This document shows positions 38,825 to 46,257 of a stretch of DNA of 57,702 bases, piece after piece. The notes beneath the pieces are model-generated. The model was given only the letters and a program-made list of their open reading frames with translations, did not search any database and had not been told where the DNA came from. Within the stretch, counting starts at the first letter, position 1. Every line of letters starts with the position of its first letter. This DNA is from Alistipes sp. CAG:268 (GTDB lineage: Bacteria; Bacteroidota; Bacteroidia; Bacteroidales; Rikenellaceae), in assembly GCA_000434235.1 (NCBI GenBank), contig FR892005.1, positions 47,876 to 105,577 on the forward strand. Reading direction: 5' to 3'. A program made the position numbers and the translations under genes.

Positions 38825-39706
38825 TTACAAACTTTTCACACTTCGGAGCGCCTCTTCGGCCATGTACGAGGAGCGTACCAAGGGTGCGCTCGCACAGTAG
38901 TCGAAGCCCATCTCCAGTGCTCGGAGCCTGTACCATTCGAATTTTTCGGGAGTGATGTACGCCGCAACGGGGTAATGCTCCAGAGTCGGCCGAAGGTACT
39001 GACCGAGCGTCACAATCCTCACACCTGCCTCGCGCAGGTCACGGAGGGTCTGCAATACTTCGTCATCGGTCTCGCCGAGTCCGACCATCAGTCCGCTCTT
39101 GGTCACCACGCCCTGTCGGGAGAGGTAGCGCAGCGTCTCCAGGCTGGTGCGGTACTTCGCCCTGGAACGCACAAGGGGAGTCAGTCGCTCGACGGTCTCG
39201 ATGTTGTGCCCGATGATGTCGGGCTTCGATGCGATCACGATGTCTTCGAGTTCGGGACGCGCATCGAAATCGGGAATAAGGAGCTCAATTACGGCGTCGG
39301 GATTCTGTGCGCGGATGGCCTCGACGGTTGCGGCCCAATGGCGGGCGCCGCCGTCCGGAAGGTCGTCGCGCGTCACGGAGGTTACGACGACATACCTCAG
39401 TTTCATCAGGGCGACGCTTTCGGCGACCCGGGCGGGTTCCTCGGCGTCGGGGGCAAGCGGATGTCCCGTGCGGGTGGCACAGAAGCGGCATCCGCGGGTA
39501 CAGATGTCTCCCAGAATCATGAAGGTCGCCGTGCGACGGCTCCAGCACTCGGCCTGGTTGGGGCACATCCCGCTGCTGCAGATTGTATGCAGCCGGTGTT
39601 TTTCGACGATGTGCCGCACTTCGGCCCACTCGGGGGTGCGGTGCAGGCGGATCTTCAGCCATCCGGGTTTTTTCAGGACATCTACCTTGTCATAAAACTT
39701 CGGCAT
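38825..39706 (-). CDS. lipA: Lipoyl synthase
   Basis: Radical SAM enzyme inserting two sulfurs into protein-bound octanoate. 293 residues with auxiliary cluster cysteines Cys43, Cys48, Cys54 (CSSGMCPNQAEC) and the radical SAM CxxxCxxC at Cys69, Cys73, Cys76 (CTRGCRFC). The conserved C-terminal serine ligand is in RSSYMAEE. First gene of lipA-lipB-recJ. Confidence 0.97.
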   Translation of the reverse strand: MPKFYDKVDVLKKPGWLKIRLHRTPEWAEVRHIVEKHRLHTICSSGMCPNQAECWSRRTATFMILGDICTRGCRFCATRTGHPLAPDAEEPARVAESVALMKLRYVVVTSVTRDDLPDGGARHWAATVEAIRAQNPDAVIELLIPDFDARPELEDIVIASKPDIIGHNIETVERLTPLVRSRAKYRTSLETLRYLSRQGVVTKSGLMVGLGETDDEVLQTLRDLREAGVRIVTLGQYLRPTLEHYPVAAYITPEKFEWYRLRALEMGFDYCASAPLVRSSYMAEEALRSVKSL

Positions 39707-39732
39707 TTAAGTTCATTATTTTCCAATTGATG

Positions 39733-39740
39733 CAAAAATA
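39733..39740 (-). promoter_or_regulatory. -7 element for lipA-lipB-recJ
   Basis: TATTTTTG on the minus strand, 26 bp before the lipA start codon. No matching -33 seen. Confidence 0.5.
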
Positions 39741-39851
39741 ACGAAAAAGATTGAATATTCCTATACCCTTTTCATGTTTCTTGCGAGAATGCCGGTCGGA
39801 AAGCCGTGCGGAATGGATCGGTTGCGGGAATCGGAGTCGGTCGGTCGGATA

Positions 39852-39887
39852 AAGAAAAGAGGCCCTGCACCTGCCGGTACGGACCTC
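39852..39887 (-). terminator. Terminator of the small RNA
   Basis: Minus-strand stem GAGGTCCGTACC with GGTGCAGGGCCTC (one bulged A, one or two GU pairs), then a T-rich tail. It could also end read-through from the araC-type gene at 40065. Confidence 0.75.
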
Positions 39888-39934
39888 TCTGGTTAGGTTA
39901 GTTAGGTTAATGAGAGTGGGGAACCCCACGTTCG
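39852..39934 (-). ncRNA. Candidate ~80-nt structured small RNA
   Basis: A canonical promoter (39941-39972) should start transcription near 39934. The RNA would hold a perfect 5' hairpin GTGGGG-TT-CCCCAC (39916-39929), an unpaired tract with repeats of AACCTAAC (about 39891-39910), a CTCTC/GAGAG pairing, and a strong final stem (39859-39887, about 12 bp with one bulge, GGCA loop) followed by TTTTCTTT. No ORF with a plausible start is present. It lies between lipA and the araC-type gene. It may be a known Bacteroidota RNA; I cannot assign an Rfam family. Confidence 0.65.
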
Positions 39935-39940
39935 ATGAAA

Positions 39941-39972
39941 CAAAGATAGATCGAATTTTACGAAAATGCAAA
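39941..39972 (-). promoter_or_regulatory. Full Bacteroidota promoter of the small RNA
   Basis: On the minus strand TTTG (39969-39972), 20-bp spacer, TATCTTTG (39941-39948). Both elements match the consensus exactly at the preferred spacing, one of only two such promoters found here. Confidence 0.75.
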
Positions 39973-40064
39973 TATTTTGTGATATTTCTTGAAATTTTGA
40001 GGCGATTTTTAAACCATATTGTAATTAAGATTTTTTAATTTCCTTTCGGTTCGTAAGTTTTTGA

Positions 40065-41003
40065 TTAACGTTCCGCGCCGCTTTCCGCAGCCTTTTCCGG
40101 CACGGAGACCTCTTCGCCGGCAGCAGCCGGAACCTCGTCGGTCTGGGAGTTCTGGTGGCGGTGGCGATAGGTGGCCGGAGTCATCTGGTATTCCTTCTTG
40201 AAGAGTTTGATGAAGTGCGAGGTGTTGGGGAAGGTGCATTCGTTGCCGATCTCGGAGATCGACTTCGACGTCGAGATCAGCAGCAGACGCGAGTGCATGA
40301 GCCGCTGGCGGATGAACCATTTGTGGGGCGGCATCTGGAAGTGGCGCCGGAACTCCTTCTTGAACGAGGTGAGCGAACGGTGCGTCAGCCGGGCCAGTTC
40401 CTCGATCGAGATGTCCTTGAAGATGTGGTCGTAGACGATCTGTTCGAAGTTCTCCTTGGCGGCATCGACGTTGCTCAGCAACTTGCTCTTGATGCAGCAG
40501 TCCTCGTGCGAGGCGATCAGGTAGATCAGTTCGGTCATCTTGATGTTCTCGGCCGTCTCGTCGTGGCGGAACTCCTCGTCGCGCAGATAGTTGTTCGTAT
40601 TGACGAAAAAGTTGCGCAGCGAGTTCCATGCGGACATGGCCACGTGGGTGCGGTTGCGGCAGTTTTCGCACGAGTGTTCGTTCGATATGTTCAGTCCGTA
40701 GGTGATGTTCAGGTGCATGAGGATGCGCTGCAGGTCCTCGGGCGTGTAGTAAAAGAGCACTTCCTCGTAGGGTTGGCTACCGTCGGGAACGTTTTCGATG
40801 TAATGGTGTCCGAGCCCCAGGTAGAAGACGTCGCCGCGTGCAAGCGTCTGGCGCTTATCTCCGTCGTAGATGTATTTCGTCCCGCGCAGGATGTAGCCGA
40901 TGGCATAGCGGGACAGGATCTGGGACTGGATTCCGTTGTGAAGCGATTCCAAATACTTCACGATCATCGGCTGTTGGGCCGATGAATTCATTGAATTCTT
41001 CAT
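40065..41003 (-). CDS. AraC family transcriptional regulator
   Basis: 312 residues. An N-terminal cupin-like sensing half (about 15-110, with LARGDVFYLGLGHHYIENVPD), a linker, and a C-terminal pair of helix-turn-helix motifs at about 190-285 (ISIEELARLTHRSLTSFKKEFR and ISEIGNECTFPNTSHFIKLFKKEYQMTP, the second being the AraC signature). The tail is Ala/Glu-rich. Targets and ligand unknown; no adjacent operon points to one. Preceded by its own promoter. Confidence 0.92.
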   Translation of the reverse strand: MKNSMNSSAQQPMIVKYLESLHNGIQSQILSRYAIGYILRGTKYIYDGDKRQTLARGDVFYLGLGHHYIENVPDGSQPYEEVLFYYTPEDLQRILMHLNITYGLNISNEHSCENCRNRTHVAMSAWNSLRNFFVNTNNYLRDEEFRHDETAENIKMTELIYLIASHEDCCIKSKLLSNVDAAKENFEQIVYDHIFKDISIEELARLTHRSLTSFKKEFRRHFQMPPHKWFIRQRLMHSRLLLISTSKSISEIGNECTFPNTSHFIKLFKKEYQMTPATYRHRHQNSQTDEVPAAAGEEVSVPEKAAESGAER

Positions 41004-41059
41004 GCGAATTGTATTTTAAGTTTTTCTGAACAAAGAGTTGCGTCACATTTGTTCAGTCT

Positions 41060-41093
41060 CAAATATACAATTTTAAATTTTTAATTTGTCAAA
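41060..41093 (-). promoter_or_regulatory. Promoter of the AraC-type regulator gene
   Basis: On the minus strand TTTG (41090-41093) and TATATTTG (41060-41067) with a 22-bp spacer, one or two bases above the usual. The leader would be about 50 nt. Confidence 0.55.
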
Positions 41094-41160
41094 ATCCATA
41101 ACACAAAAAAGCGAAATTGTGTAAATAGACCTCTTTACAGCATGAAGATGACTAAATATA

Positions 41161-42588
41161 TTATTGCAAAATAACGTTGGCTACGGCTACGGCGAGCAAC
41201 GCGGCGTAGAGCGGTGCGGCAATCGGGCGGCGGACACGCACGAAGAGGAACGGGAGCAGCAAAGTAACCGGTACGGCGAGCAACGTGACTGTTTCGGCGG
41301 TTGCGGCCGGGCTGCAGAGCGATCCGCATGCAAGGATCAGCGTGATGCACGCGAAGAGCAGGATGAAGCGCGGTTTGGTCCCTACGGCGTAGCGGTCCGC
41401 GAAGACGAAGAGGGTGGAGAGGAGCCCCAGTACAACGGCCGCACCGGCAAAGAGTAGTTTTGGGAGCGGGAGAAGCGCTTCGGGTGTCGGGAGCGGGCCG
41501 CAGGTGAGTAGCCGGCCGAACAACAGCAGCGGTGCGGCGAAATCGCCTCCGACGCCCCAATTGATGTAACAGAGGACGAAGAGCGGAAGCAGTACGCCGG
41601 CAAGGGCCACCGTGAGCTCGCGGAGCGTCCTGCGGAAGAGCTGTACGGCCAACGGCAGCAGCAACAGCAGCGGCAGTGCGGCGGGTGCGACGAGCGGCAG
41701 CAGCCCGAGGTAGAGCGAGGCGCGGAAGATGGCGTCGAAGCCGAATCCGTTGCGGAACGAGCGGGCGTAGTTCTTGGTGGCGAGGGCCAGCAGAGCCGGA
41801 GCCGCGCACGAAGAGAGGAAAGCGCCGTCACCGATGCCGCAGAGCAGGATGCCGTAGAGCGGGATGGCGAGGCACGTGCCGACCGAGTAGAGGTTGTTCC
41901 GTGCCGTAAGCCGTCCGATGCAGAGTCCGGTAAAGAGGATCAGCAGTCCGCCGATCCAGCGGGAGCCGCCCGGGTGGTGTGCCTCGAAGTCGGCGAGCCA
42001 TTCGCCCGGGAAGCGGATCATCATGCGGTCGTGAGGCTCTTCGGTGAGGGCTTCCGCAGTTTCCGGATCCGCTCCGGATGCTGTTGTCTCTTCGGCTGTC
42101 GTTATCTCCGTGTCGGCAACGGGCGCTCCGTTTCTCCCGGAATGCGTCGAGTCGGCTGTGGCGATCGGTTGGTTGGGATGCGTCGCCTGCAGGCTCTCCG
42201 TGCCGTGCCCCGGGCTAGCCGTATGGGCTGAAATTGCCGGGATTGTCTGGGTTGTCCCGGGTCCGATGGTCAGGGCGAGGCTGTCGCGGGCGAAACCGGC
42301 CGGCATACCTGCAGTTGGCTGCTGGGCAGCGGGTGACGGGACTGTCGGGTCGGATGCCGCGTGGTCGGGTTGCGCTGCAGCTTCCATGTGCTCTGCAGCA
42401 TGCGCAGTCTCTGCGGACTCTGCGTTTTCCGCAGCTTCTGCGTCCAGTCTGTATGCGGCTACACGTTCCGAGAAGGATTGCGGCATCGCAGCCGGGCGTT
42501 TCGCGGCGCCCCACATCGCCACGGCGGCGAGTATGAGGAGCGTGAGGAAGGCCGGGATGAGCTGCTGTCGGGCGATGTCGAATTTCAT
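41161..42588 (-). CDS. Multi-pass membrane protein with a long low-complexity extramembrane insert
   Basis: 475 residues from MKFDIARQQLIPAFLTLLILAAVAMWG. One N-terminal helix (about 12-28) is followed by a ~140-residue stretch (about 48-187) of Ala, Glu, Thr, Pro and His with almost no hydrophobic or basic residues, then about ten closely packed helices from residue 210. The helical part (TKNYARSFRNGFGFDAIFRAS, LFRRTLRELTVALAG) resembles an uncharacterised Bacteroidales membrane family, possibly DUF6427. Function unknown. Divergent from rnhB. Confidence 0.75.
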   Translation of the reverse strand: MKFDIARQQLIPAFLTLLILAAVAMWGAAKRPAAMPQSFSERVAAYRLDAEAAENAESAETAHAAEHMEAAAQPDHAASDPTVPSPAAQQPTAGMPAGFARDSLALTIGPGTTQTIPAISAHTASPGHGTESLQATHPNQPIATADSTHSGRNGAPVADTEITTAEETTASGADPETAEALTEEPHDRMMIRFPGEWLADFEAHHPGGSRWIGGLLILFTGLCIGRLTARNNLYSVGTCLAIPLYGILLCGIGDGAFLSSCAAPALLALATKNYARSFRNGFGFDAIFRASLYLGLLPLVAPAALPLLLLLPLAVQLFRRTLRELTVALAGVLLPLFVLCYINWGVGGDFAAPLLLFGRLLTCGPLPTPEALLPLPKLLFAGAAVVLGLLSTLFVFADRYAVGTKPRFILLFACITLILACGSLCSPAATAETVTLLAVPVTLLLPFLFVRVRRPIAAPLYAALLAVAVANVILQ

Positions 42589-42609
42589 GATCGTGGCGCG
42601 GTTGTGGGG

Positions 42610-42617
42610 CAAAAGTA
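42610..42617 (-). promoter_or_regulatory. -7 element of the low-complexity membrane protein gene
   Basis: TACTTTTG on the minus strand, 22 bp before the start codon. Confidence 0.5.
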
Positions 42618-42639
42618 GCGAAAATGCGGGAATATTGTG

Positions 42640-42647
42640 TAATTTTG
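42640..42647 (+). promoter_or_regulatory. -7 element directly before rnhB (leaderless layout)
   Basis: TAATTTTG ends 7 bp before the rnhB ATG, so transcription probably begins at or within a base or two of the start codon. Followed by TCGTGTG, similar to the TCGT after the queD box. Confidence 0.55.
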
Positions 42648-42654
42648 TCGTGTG

Positions 42655-43254
42655 ATGTTGGAAAACCAGTTTCAATACGAACTGCTCGAGGCCGGGTGCG
42701 ATGAGGCCGGGCGCGGCTGTCTGGCCGGGCCGGTCTTTGCTGCGGCAGTGATTCTTCCGCCCGATTTTCACGACGAGCGGCTCAACGATTCGAAGCAGAT
42801 GACCGAGCGCAACCGCGATCGGCTGCGGGAGGTCATCGAGCGCGAGGCTGTCGCCTGGGCAGTCGAGGCGGTTTCGGCGGCGCGCATCGACGAGATCAAC
42901 ATCCTGAACGCTTCGTTCGAAGGAATGTCGCTGGCGGTCGGCCGGCTCGATCCCGCTCCGGGCTTCCTGCTCATTGATGGAAACAGGTTCCGTACGCAGC
43001 TGACCATCCCCTACCGCTGTATTGTTAAGGGCGACGGCAAATATGCCGACATTGCGGCTGCCTCGGTACTTGCCAAGACCCACCGTGACGAGTATATGCG
43101 CCGTTTGGCTGAGGAGTATCCGCAGTACGGCTGGCTTCAGAACAAAGGCTACCCTACGCGGCAGCATCGGCTGGCCATTCGCGAATACGGTCTGACTCCC
43201 CACCATCGACTCTCGTTCAACCACGAGATCGACCAGCTTGAGCTTCCTTTCTGA
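42655..43254 (+). CDS. rnhB: Ribonuclease HII
   Basis: Removes ribonucleotides from RNA/DNA hybrids. 199 residues from the ATG of MLENQFQYELLEAGCDEAGRG (an in-frame GTG precedes it directly). Catalytic motif DEAGRGCLAGPV, then LNDSKQMTERNRDRL, CIVKGDGKYADIAAASVLAKTHRD with the last carboxylate. Monocistronic. Confidence 0.97.
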   Translation: MLENQFQYELLEAGCDEAGRGCLAGPVFAAAVILPPDFHDERLNDSKQMTERNRDRLREVIEREAVAWAVEAVSAARIDEINILNASFEGMSLAVGRLDPAPGFLLIDGNRFRTQLTIPYRCIVKGDGKYADIAAASVLAKTHRDEYMRRLAEEYPQYGWLQNKGYPTRQHRLAIREYGLTPHHRLSFNHEIDQLELPF

Positions 43255-43513
43255 CCGGAACGGCCTTTTTTCTGCCTTTTTCTGCCTGTTGTGGCGTGTG
43301 GTTGCCCTTTTCCCTCCGAGACCTCACCTTTGCGCTTTTCGGGCTTTGGCTGGCTCGCAACGGCCCCTCTCTTCCCCTTGTTTTCTGGTCTGAGAACGCC
43401 TGCTCGCGGCTCCGATGCATCTCGTCCTGTTCTCCTCCGGCCTCCCCCATGTCCCTATCAGTTTCTACACCTGTTCTCCTCTTCTTCGGGTTGTGTCTCC
43501 CAACGTTTCATGC
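43255..43513 (+). other. Gene-free pyrimidine-rich spacer
   Basis: About 260 bp between rnhB and the exbD terminator, dominated by C and T on the plus strand. No credible ORF, promoter or repeat seen on either strand. Confidence 0.6.
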
Positions 43514-43546
43514 AAACAAAAAAAGAGCAGACCCGAAGGTCTGCTC
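43514..43546 (-). terminator. Terminator of the exbB-exbD operon
   Basis: GAGCAGACC (43525-43533) with GGTCTGCTC (43538-43546) and a tetraloop; on the minus strand it is followed by seven Ts. Confidence 0.88.
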
Positions 43547-43568
43547 TCTCGTTTGGTTTGTCCCTGAA

Positions 43569-44039
43569 TCAATATCCCAACGACTTGGAAGCCGCATAGG
43601 AGATCTTCAGGGCGTTGGCCCGACGGAGCTCCTGCTTCACGTCGGTGACGATACCCATCTTCGTGGCCTGGTCTGCCTTGAGGCAGATGGTCATTGCCGC
43701 GCGATCGGCCTCATTGAGCTTGTCGCGCTCGGCGGCTACGAAGTCCAGGATGTCCCGGGTCGTTCTGTAGGAGTCGTTCAGCTGGATACGCGGGGCAGTA
43801 CCGAACTGCGCCTGCATGGCCAGCGTGGGCTGTCCGATGTGGATGAAGCTGACGAGCGATTTCTTCTCGAGCTTCTGTACCTCGGTTGCCTCCGGAAGTT
43901 TGTATCTGACGAGCAGTTCCTGATCACGCATGGTCGTCGATACCATAAAGAAGAAGAGGATCATGAAGATCACGTCCGGAAGCGAAGCGGTCGAGATGCC
44001 TGGCAAACCCTTGTTGCCCTTCTTTTTCATTACTGCCAT
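43569..44039 (-). CDS. exbD: ExbD/TolR-type biopolymer transport protein (second copy of the operon)
   Basis: 156 residues: one N-terminal membrane helix with the conserved proton-path Asp (SLPDVIFMILFFFMV) and a periplasmic domain. Partner of ExbB in coupling the proton gradient to outer-membrane work through TonB. Last gene of exbB-X-exbD-exbD, 4 bp after the other exbD. Confidence 0.9.
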   Translation of the reverse strand: MAVMKKKGNKGLPGISTASLPDVIFMILFFFMVSTTMRDQELLVRYKLPEATEVQKLEKKSLVSFIHIGQPTLAMQAQFGTAPRIQLNDSYRTTRDILDFVAAERDKLNEADRAAMTICLKADQATKMGIVTDVKQELRRANALKISYAASKSLGY

Positions 44040-44043
44040 GGCT

Positions 44044-44649
44044 TTACTTCTTTATATTTACCGGTTCGGCCTCCGAAATCTTCAGAGGTACTGCTTTGGA
44101 TACTGCGTTGCGCTGCTCTTCGTTGAGTTCTGCGAACTTCGAACCGAACTTGCGCTGTGCAACCTCGTCGCGCACTTCGTTGAAGGCGCGCGCGAGCTCA
44201 TTCTGTACCATGATGTAGGACTGGTAGCCCGTGTCGCGGGTGGTTTGCAGGGAAACCACGCCCTGGCTGACGGGATAGGTCCAGGTACTGCCGTCCGGAA
44301 GCTCGATGTCCTCGTCCTTCTTCTCGGGCAGATCCTCGCTGTCGAGCGGGTTGAGGATGAACTCCTTGACCTGATCCTTGAGCTCGCGAAGATCGATCAC
44401 ATTCTGCTTGCCCTCGATTCCTGCCATGATGTTTCCGCTACCCGAGATAAGTACCAGATACAGGTTGCGCTGCTTGACCTTGATCTGCTCCTGTTGTTGG
44501 TTCTCAGGAGGCAGGGGCGGAAGCATGCGGACCAGACCCGTATCGGTGTTCATGGTAGTGGCTACCAGGAAGAAAATCAGCAGCAGGAAGGCGATGTCGG
44601 CTTGAGATCCAGCATTGATATCTGGTGTTTTTCTTTTATCTATTGCCAT
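44044..44649 (-). CDS. exbD: ExbD/TolR-type biopolymer transport protein (first copy of the operon)
   Basis: 201 residues with the helix GSQADIAFLLLIFFLVATT holding the conserved Asp, then a longer periplasmic domain than the second copy. Two different ExbD proteins beside one ExbB is common in Bacteroidota; they may form mixed dimers. 15 bp after the small membrane protein gene. Confidence 0.9.
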   Translation of the reverse strand: MAIDKRKTPDINAGSQADIAFLLLIFFLVATTMNTDTGLVRMLPPLPPENQQQEQIKVKQRNLYLVLISGSGNIMAGIEGKQNVIDLRELKDQVKEFILNPLDSEDLPEKKDEDIELPDGSTWTYPVSQGVVSLQTTRDTGYQSYIMVQNELARAFNEVRDEVAQRKFGSKFAELNEEQRNAVSKAVPLKISEAEPVNIKK

Positions 44650-44664
44650 TGCCTATTCCTTTTT

Positions 44665-45084
44665 CTACTTGAATGCACTCCAAATTTCAGTAACTACGGC
44701 CGTAACGAAGGCTGCCGCAAAAGCGACATAGGTCACCAGAATGCTCGTTTCGGTGATGACCGTTTCGGTGTGGCCGAAGAATCCGTTGTTCTGAAGGTCC
44801 ACGATGTTGATCGTGTGTCCGGCCGAGTAGAAGTAGGACACGCCGATGATGATGATGACCAGAGCCAGTGACAGGATGGCTCCCTTGATGCCTGCCGGGT
44901 TCTTGATCATTCCGAAGATCGCGCAGAAGATGGCCGAAGCGACGGCGAACGCGAAGAGGAAGTAGCCCCACATCAGGTTTGCACTGATTGCGGCCTCGGA
45001 TCCTCCGGTCGCGATCGCGTAGACCATAAGCGCAATCGTGATGACCAACAGAACGCCCAGCAATATGTTAAATATCTTTTTCAT
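44665..45084 (-). CDS. Small four-helix membrane protein of the exbB operon
   Basis: 139 residues from MKKIFNILLGVLLVITIALMVYAIATGG. Four hydrophobic helices (about 4-25, 36-57, 65-88, 112-134) and few charges. No family recognised. Its fixed place between exbB and the two exbD genes, all within 4-30 bp, suggests an accessory part of the proton channel complex. Confidence 0.75.
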   Translation of the reverse strand: MKKIFNILLGVLLVITIALMVYAIATGGSEAAISANLMWGYFLFAFAVASAIFCAIFGMIKNPAGIKGAILSLALVIIIIGVSYFYSAGHTINIVDLQNNGFFGHTETVITETSILVTYVAFAAAFVTAVVTEIWSAFK

Positions 45085-45114
45085 ATTTGCTTTTGACTTT
45101 TGCGTTCGGTTCAA

Positions 45115-45855
45115 TTATTTCTTGCTGTAGGCCGTCAGGATATCCATGAGCGTGATGGACGAATCCTCCATTGCGTTTACGAGCGAGTCGATCTTGGCGA
45201 TGATGTAGTTGTAGAACAGCTGAAGAATAACGGCAGCGATAAGACCCATGAGGGTGGTCAGAAGGGCGACCTTGATACCACCAGCAACGAGCGTCGGGCT
45301 GATGTCACCGGCAGCCTGGATGGCGTCGAATGCGTCGATCATACCGACAACGGTACCCATAAATCCGAGCATCGGGCTGAGGGCGATGAACAGGCCGATC
45401 CACGAAAGACCCGACTCCATCTGGCCGGTCTGAACCGAACCGTAGGAAACAACGGCCTTCTCAACCGAGTCGAGACCCTGATCGTAGCGATCCAGACCCT
45501 GATAGTAGATCGAGGCGATCGGGCCGCGGGTGTTGCGGCAAACCTCCTTGGCAGCTTCGATACCGCCCTTCTTGAGAGCCTCCTCAACGTTGGCGATGAG
45601 CTTCTTCGAGTTGATCGTCGAGAGCGACAGGAAGAGAATGCGCTCGATGGCTACGGCCAGACCGATCACCAAGCAGAGCAGGATCGGGAGCATCCAGCCC
45701 CAACCGCCCTCGAGGAACTTCTGCATCAGAATGTGGTGCATGCTCTCGCCTGCGACCTGAGTTTCGGCTGCGGCAGCGGCTGCCTCCTGCGCGAACGCAT
45801 TAACGGTACCCAGAACGGTCAGGGCAACCGACGGAATCAAAAACAGTTTTTTCAT
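45115..45855 (-). CDS. exbB: ExbB/TolQ/MotA family proton channel protein
   Basis: 246 residues with an N-terminal hydrophobic segment (MKKLFLIPSVALTVLGTVNAFAQ, signal-like), then three main helices: GWMLPILLCLVIGLAVAIERILFL, SWIGLFIALSPMLGFMGTVVGMIDAF and PTLVAGGIKVALLTTLMGLIAAVILQLFYNYI. The GTVxGMI and ALxTTxxGL motifs are the ExbB signature. Forms the pentameric channel energising TonB. First gene of the operon. Confidence 0.93.
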   Translation of the reverse strand: MKKLFLIPSVALTVLGTVNAFAQEAAAAAAETQVAGESMHHILMQKFLEGGWGWMLPILLCLVIGLAVAIERILFLSLSTINSKKLIANVEEALKKGGIEAAKEVCRNTRGPIASIYYQGLDRYDQGLDSVEKAVVSYGSVQTGQMESGLSWIGLFIALSPMLGFMGTVVGMIDAFDAIQAAGDISPTLVAGGIKVALLTTLMGLIAAVILQLFYNYIIAKIDSLVNAMEDSSITLMDILTAYSKK

Positions 45856-46222
45856 AGTTGTGTTAGATGATTGATTTGATTGATTGAATTTTATTAGTTG
45901 TGTTTTTGGTTTTTGTCTTTCCCGGGGTTGCGGCCGGAGACCGGAGGCCGGGTATCCGGCGGGCCGTTTTTCCGTTCCGCTCCGTTTTTTGTTCCGGATC
46001 GCTCAATTTTTTGTTAAAAAATCATTTTTTTCTTCCTCCCTCCCGTCCGCGCGGCCGTTTTTTACCTGTTCTGCAGCGGTTGCGTGAGGTCTCCCCACAC
46101 GGATGTCCGAATCCCGGATTTTCTTCCCGGACTCGCACAACTCCCTGTCAATCAACTGTGTTGCTTTGCTTCTGTCGCATCTTTCCCCGGTACTTCGACC
46201 GGTAGGGGTACGTTAGCAGTGC
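45856..46222 (-). other. Long gene-free exbB leader region
   Basis: About 370 bp without ORFs; on the minus strand it is purine-rich with several A runs (T runs on plus). If the promoter at 46223-46254 is right it is transcribed as a long 5' untranslated leader. Confidence 0.45.
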
Positions 46223-46254
46223 GAAATATAGGAAAAAAATTCGTTTCGTGCAAC
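46223..46254 (-). promoter_or_regulatory. Possible promoter of the exbB operon
   Basis: On the minus strand GTTG (46251-46254), 20-bp spacer, TATATTTC (46223-46230): one mismatch in each element. It begins right after ansA ends, so read-through from ansA is the alternative. Confidence 0.4.
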
Positions 46255-46257
46255 GTC

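Noticed and set aside
39859..39929. tRNA or riboswitch in the lipA-araC gap
   Set aside because: No cloverleaf and no known aptamer pattern; orientation away from lipA. Interpreted as a small RNA with its terminator.
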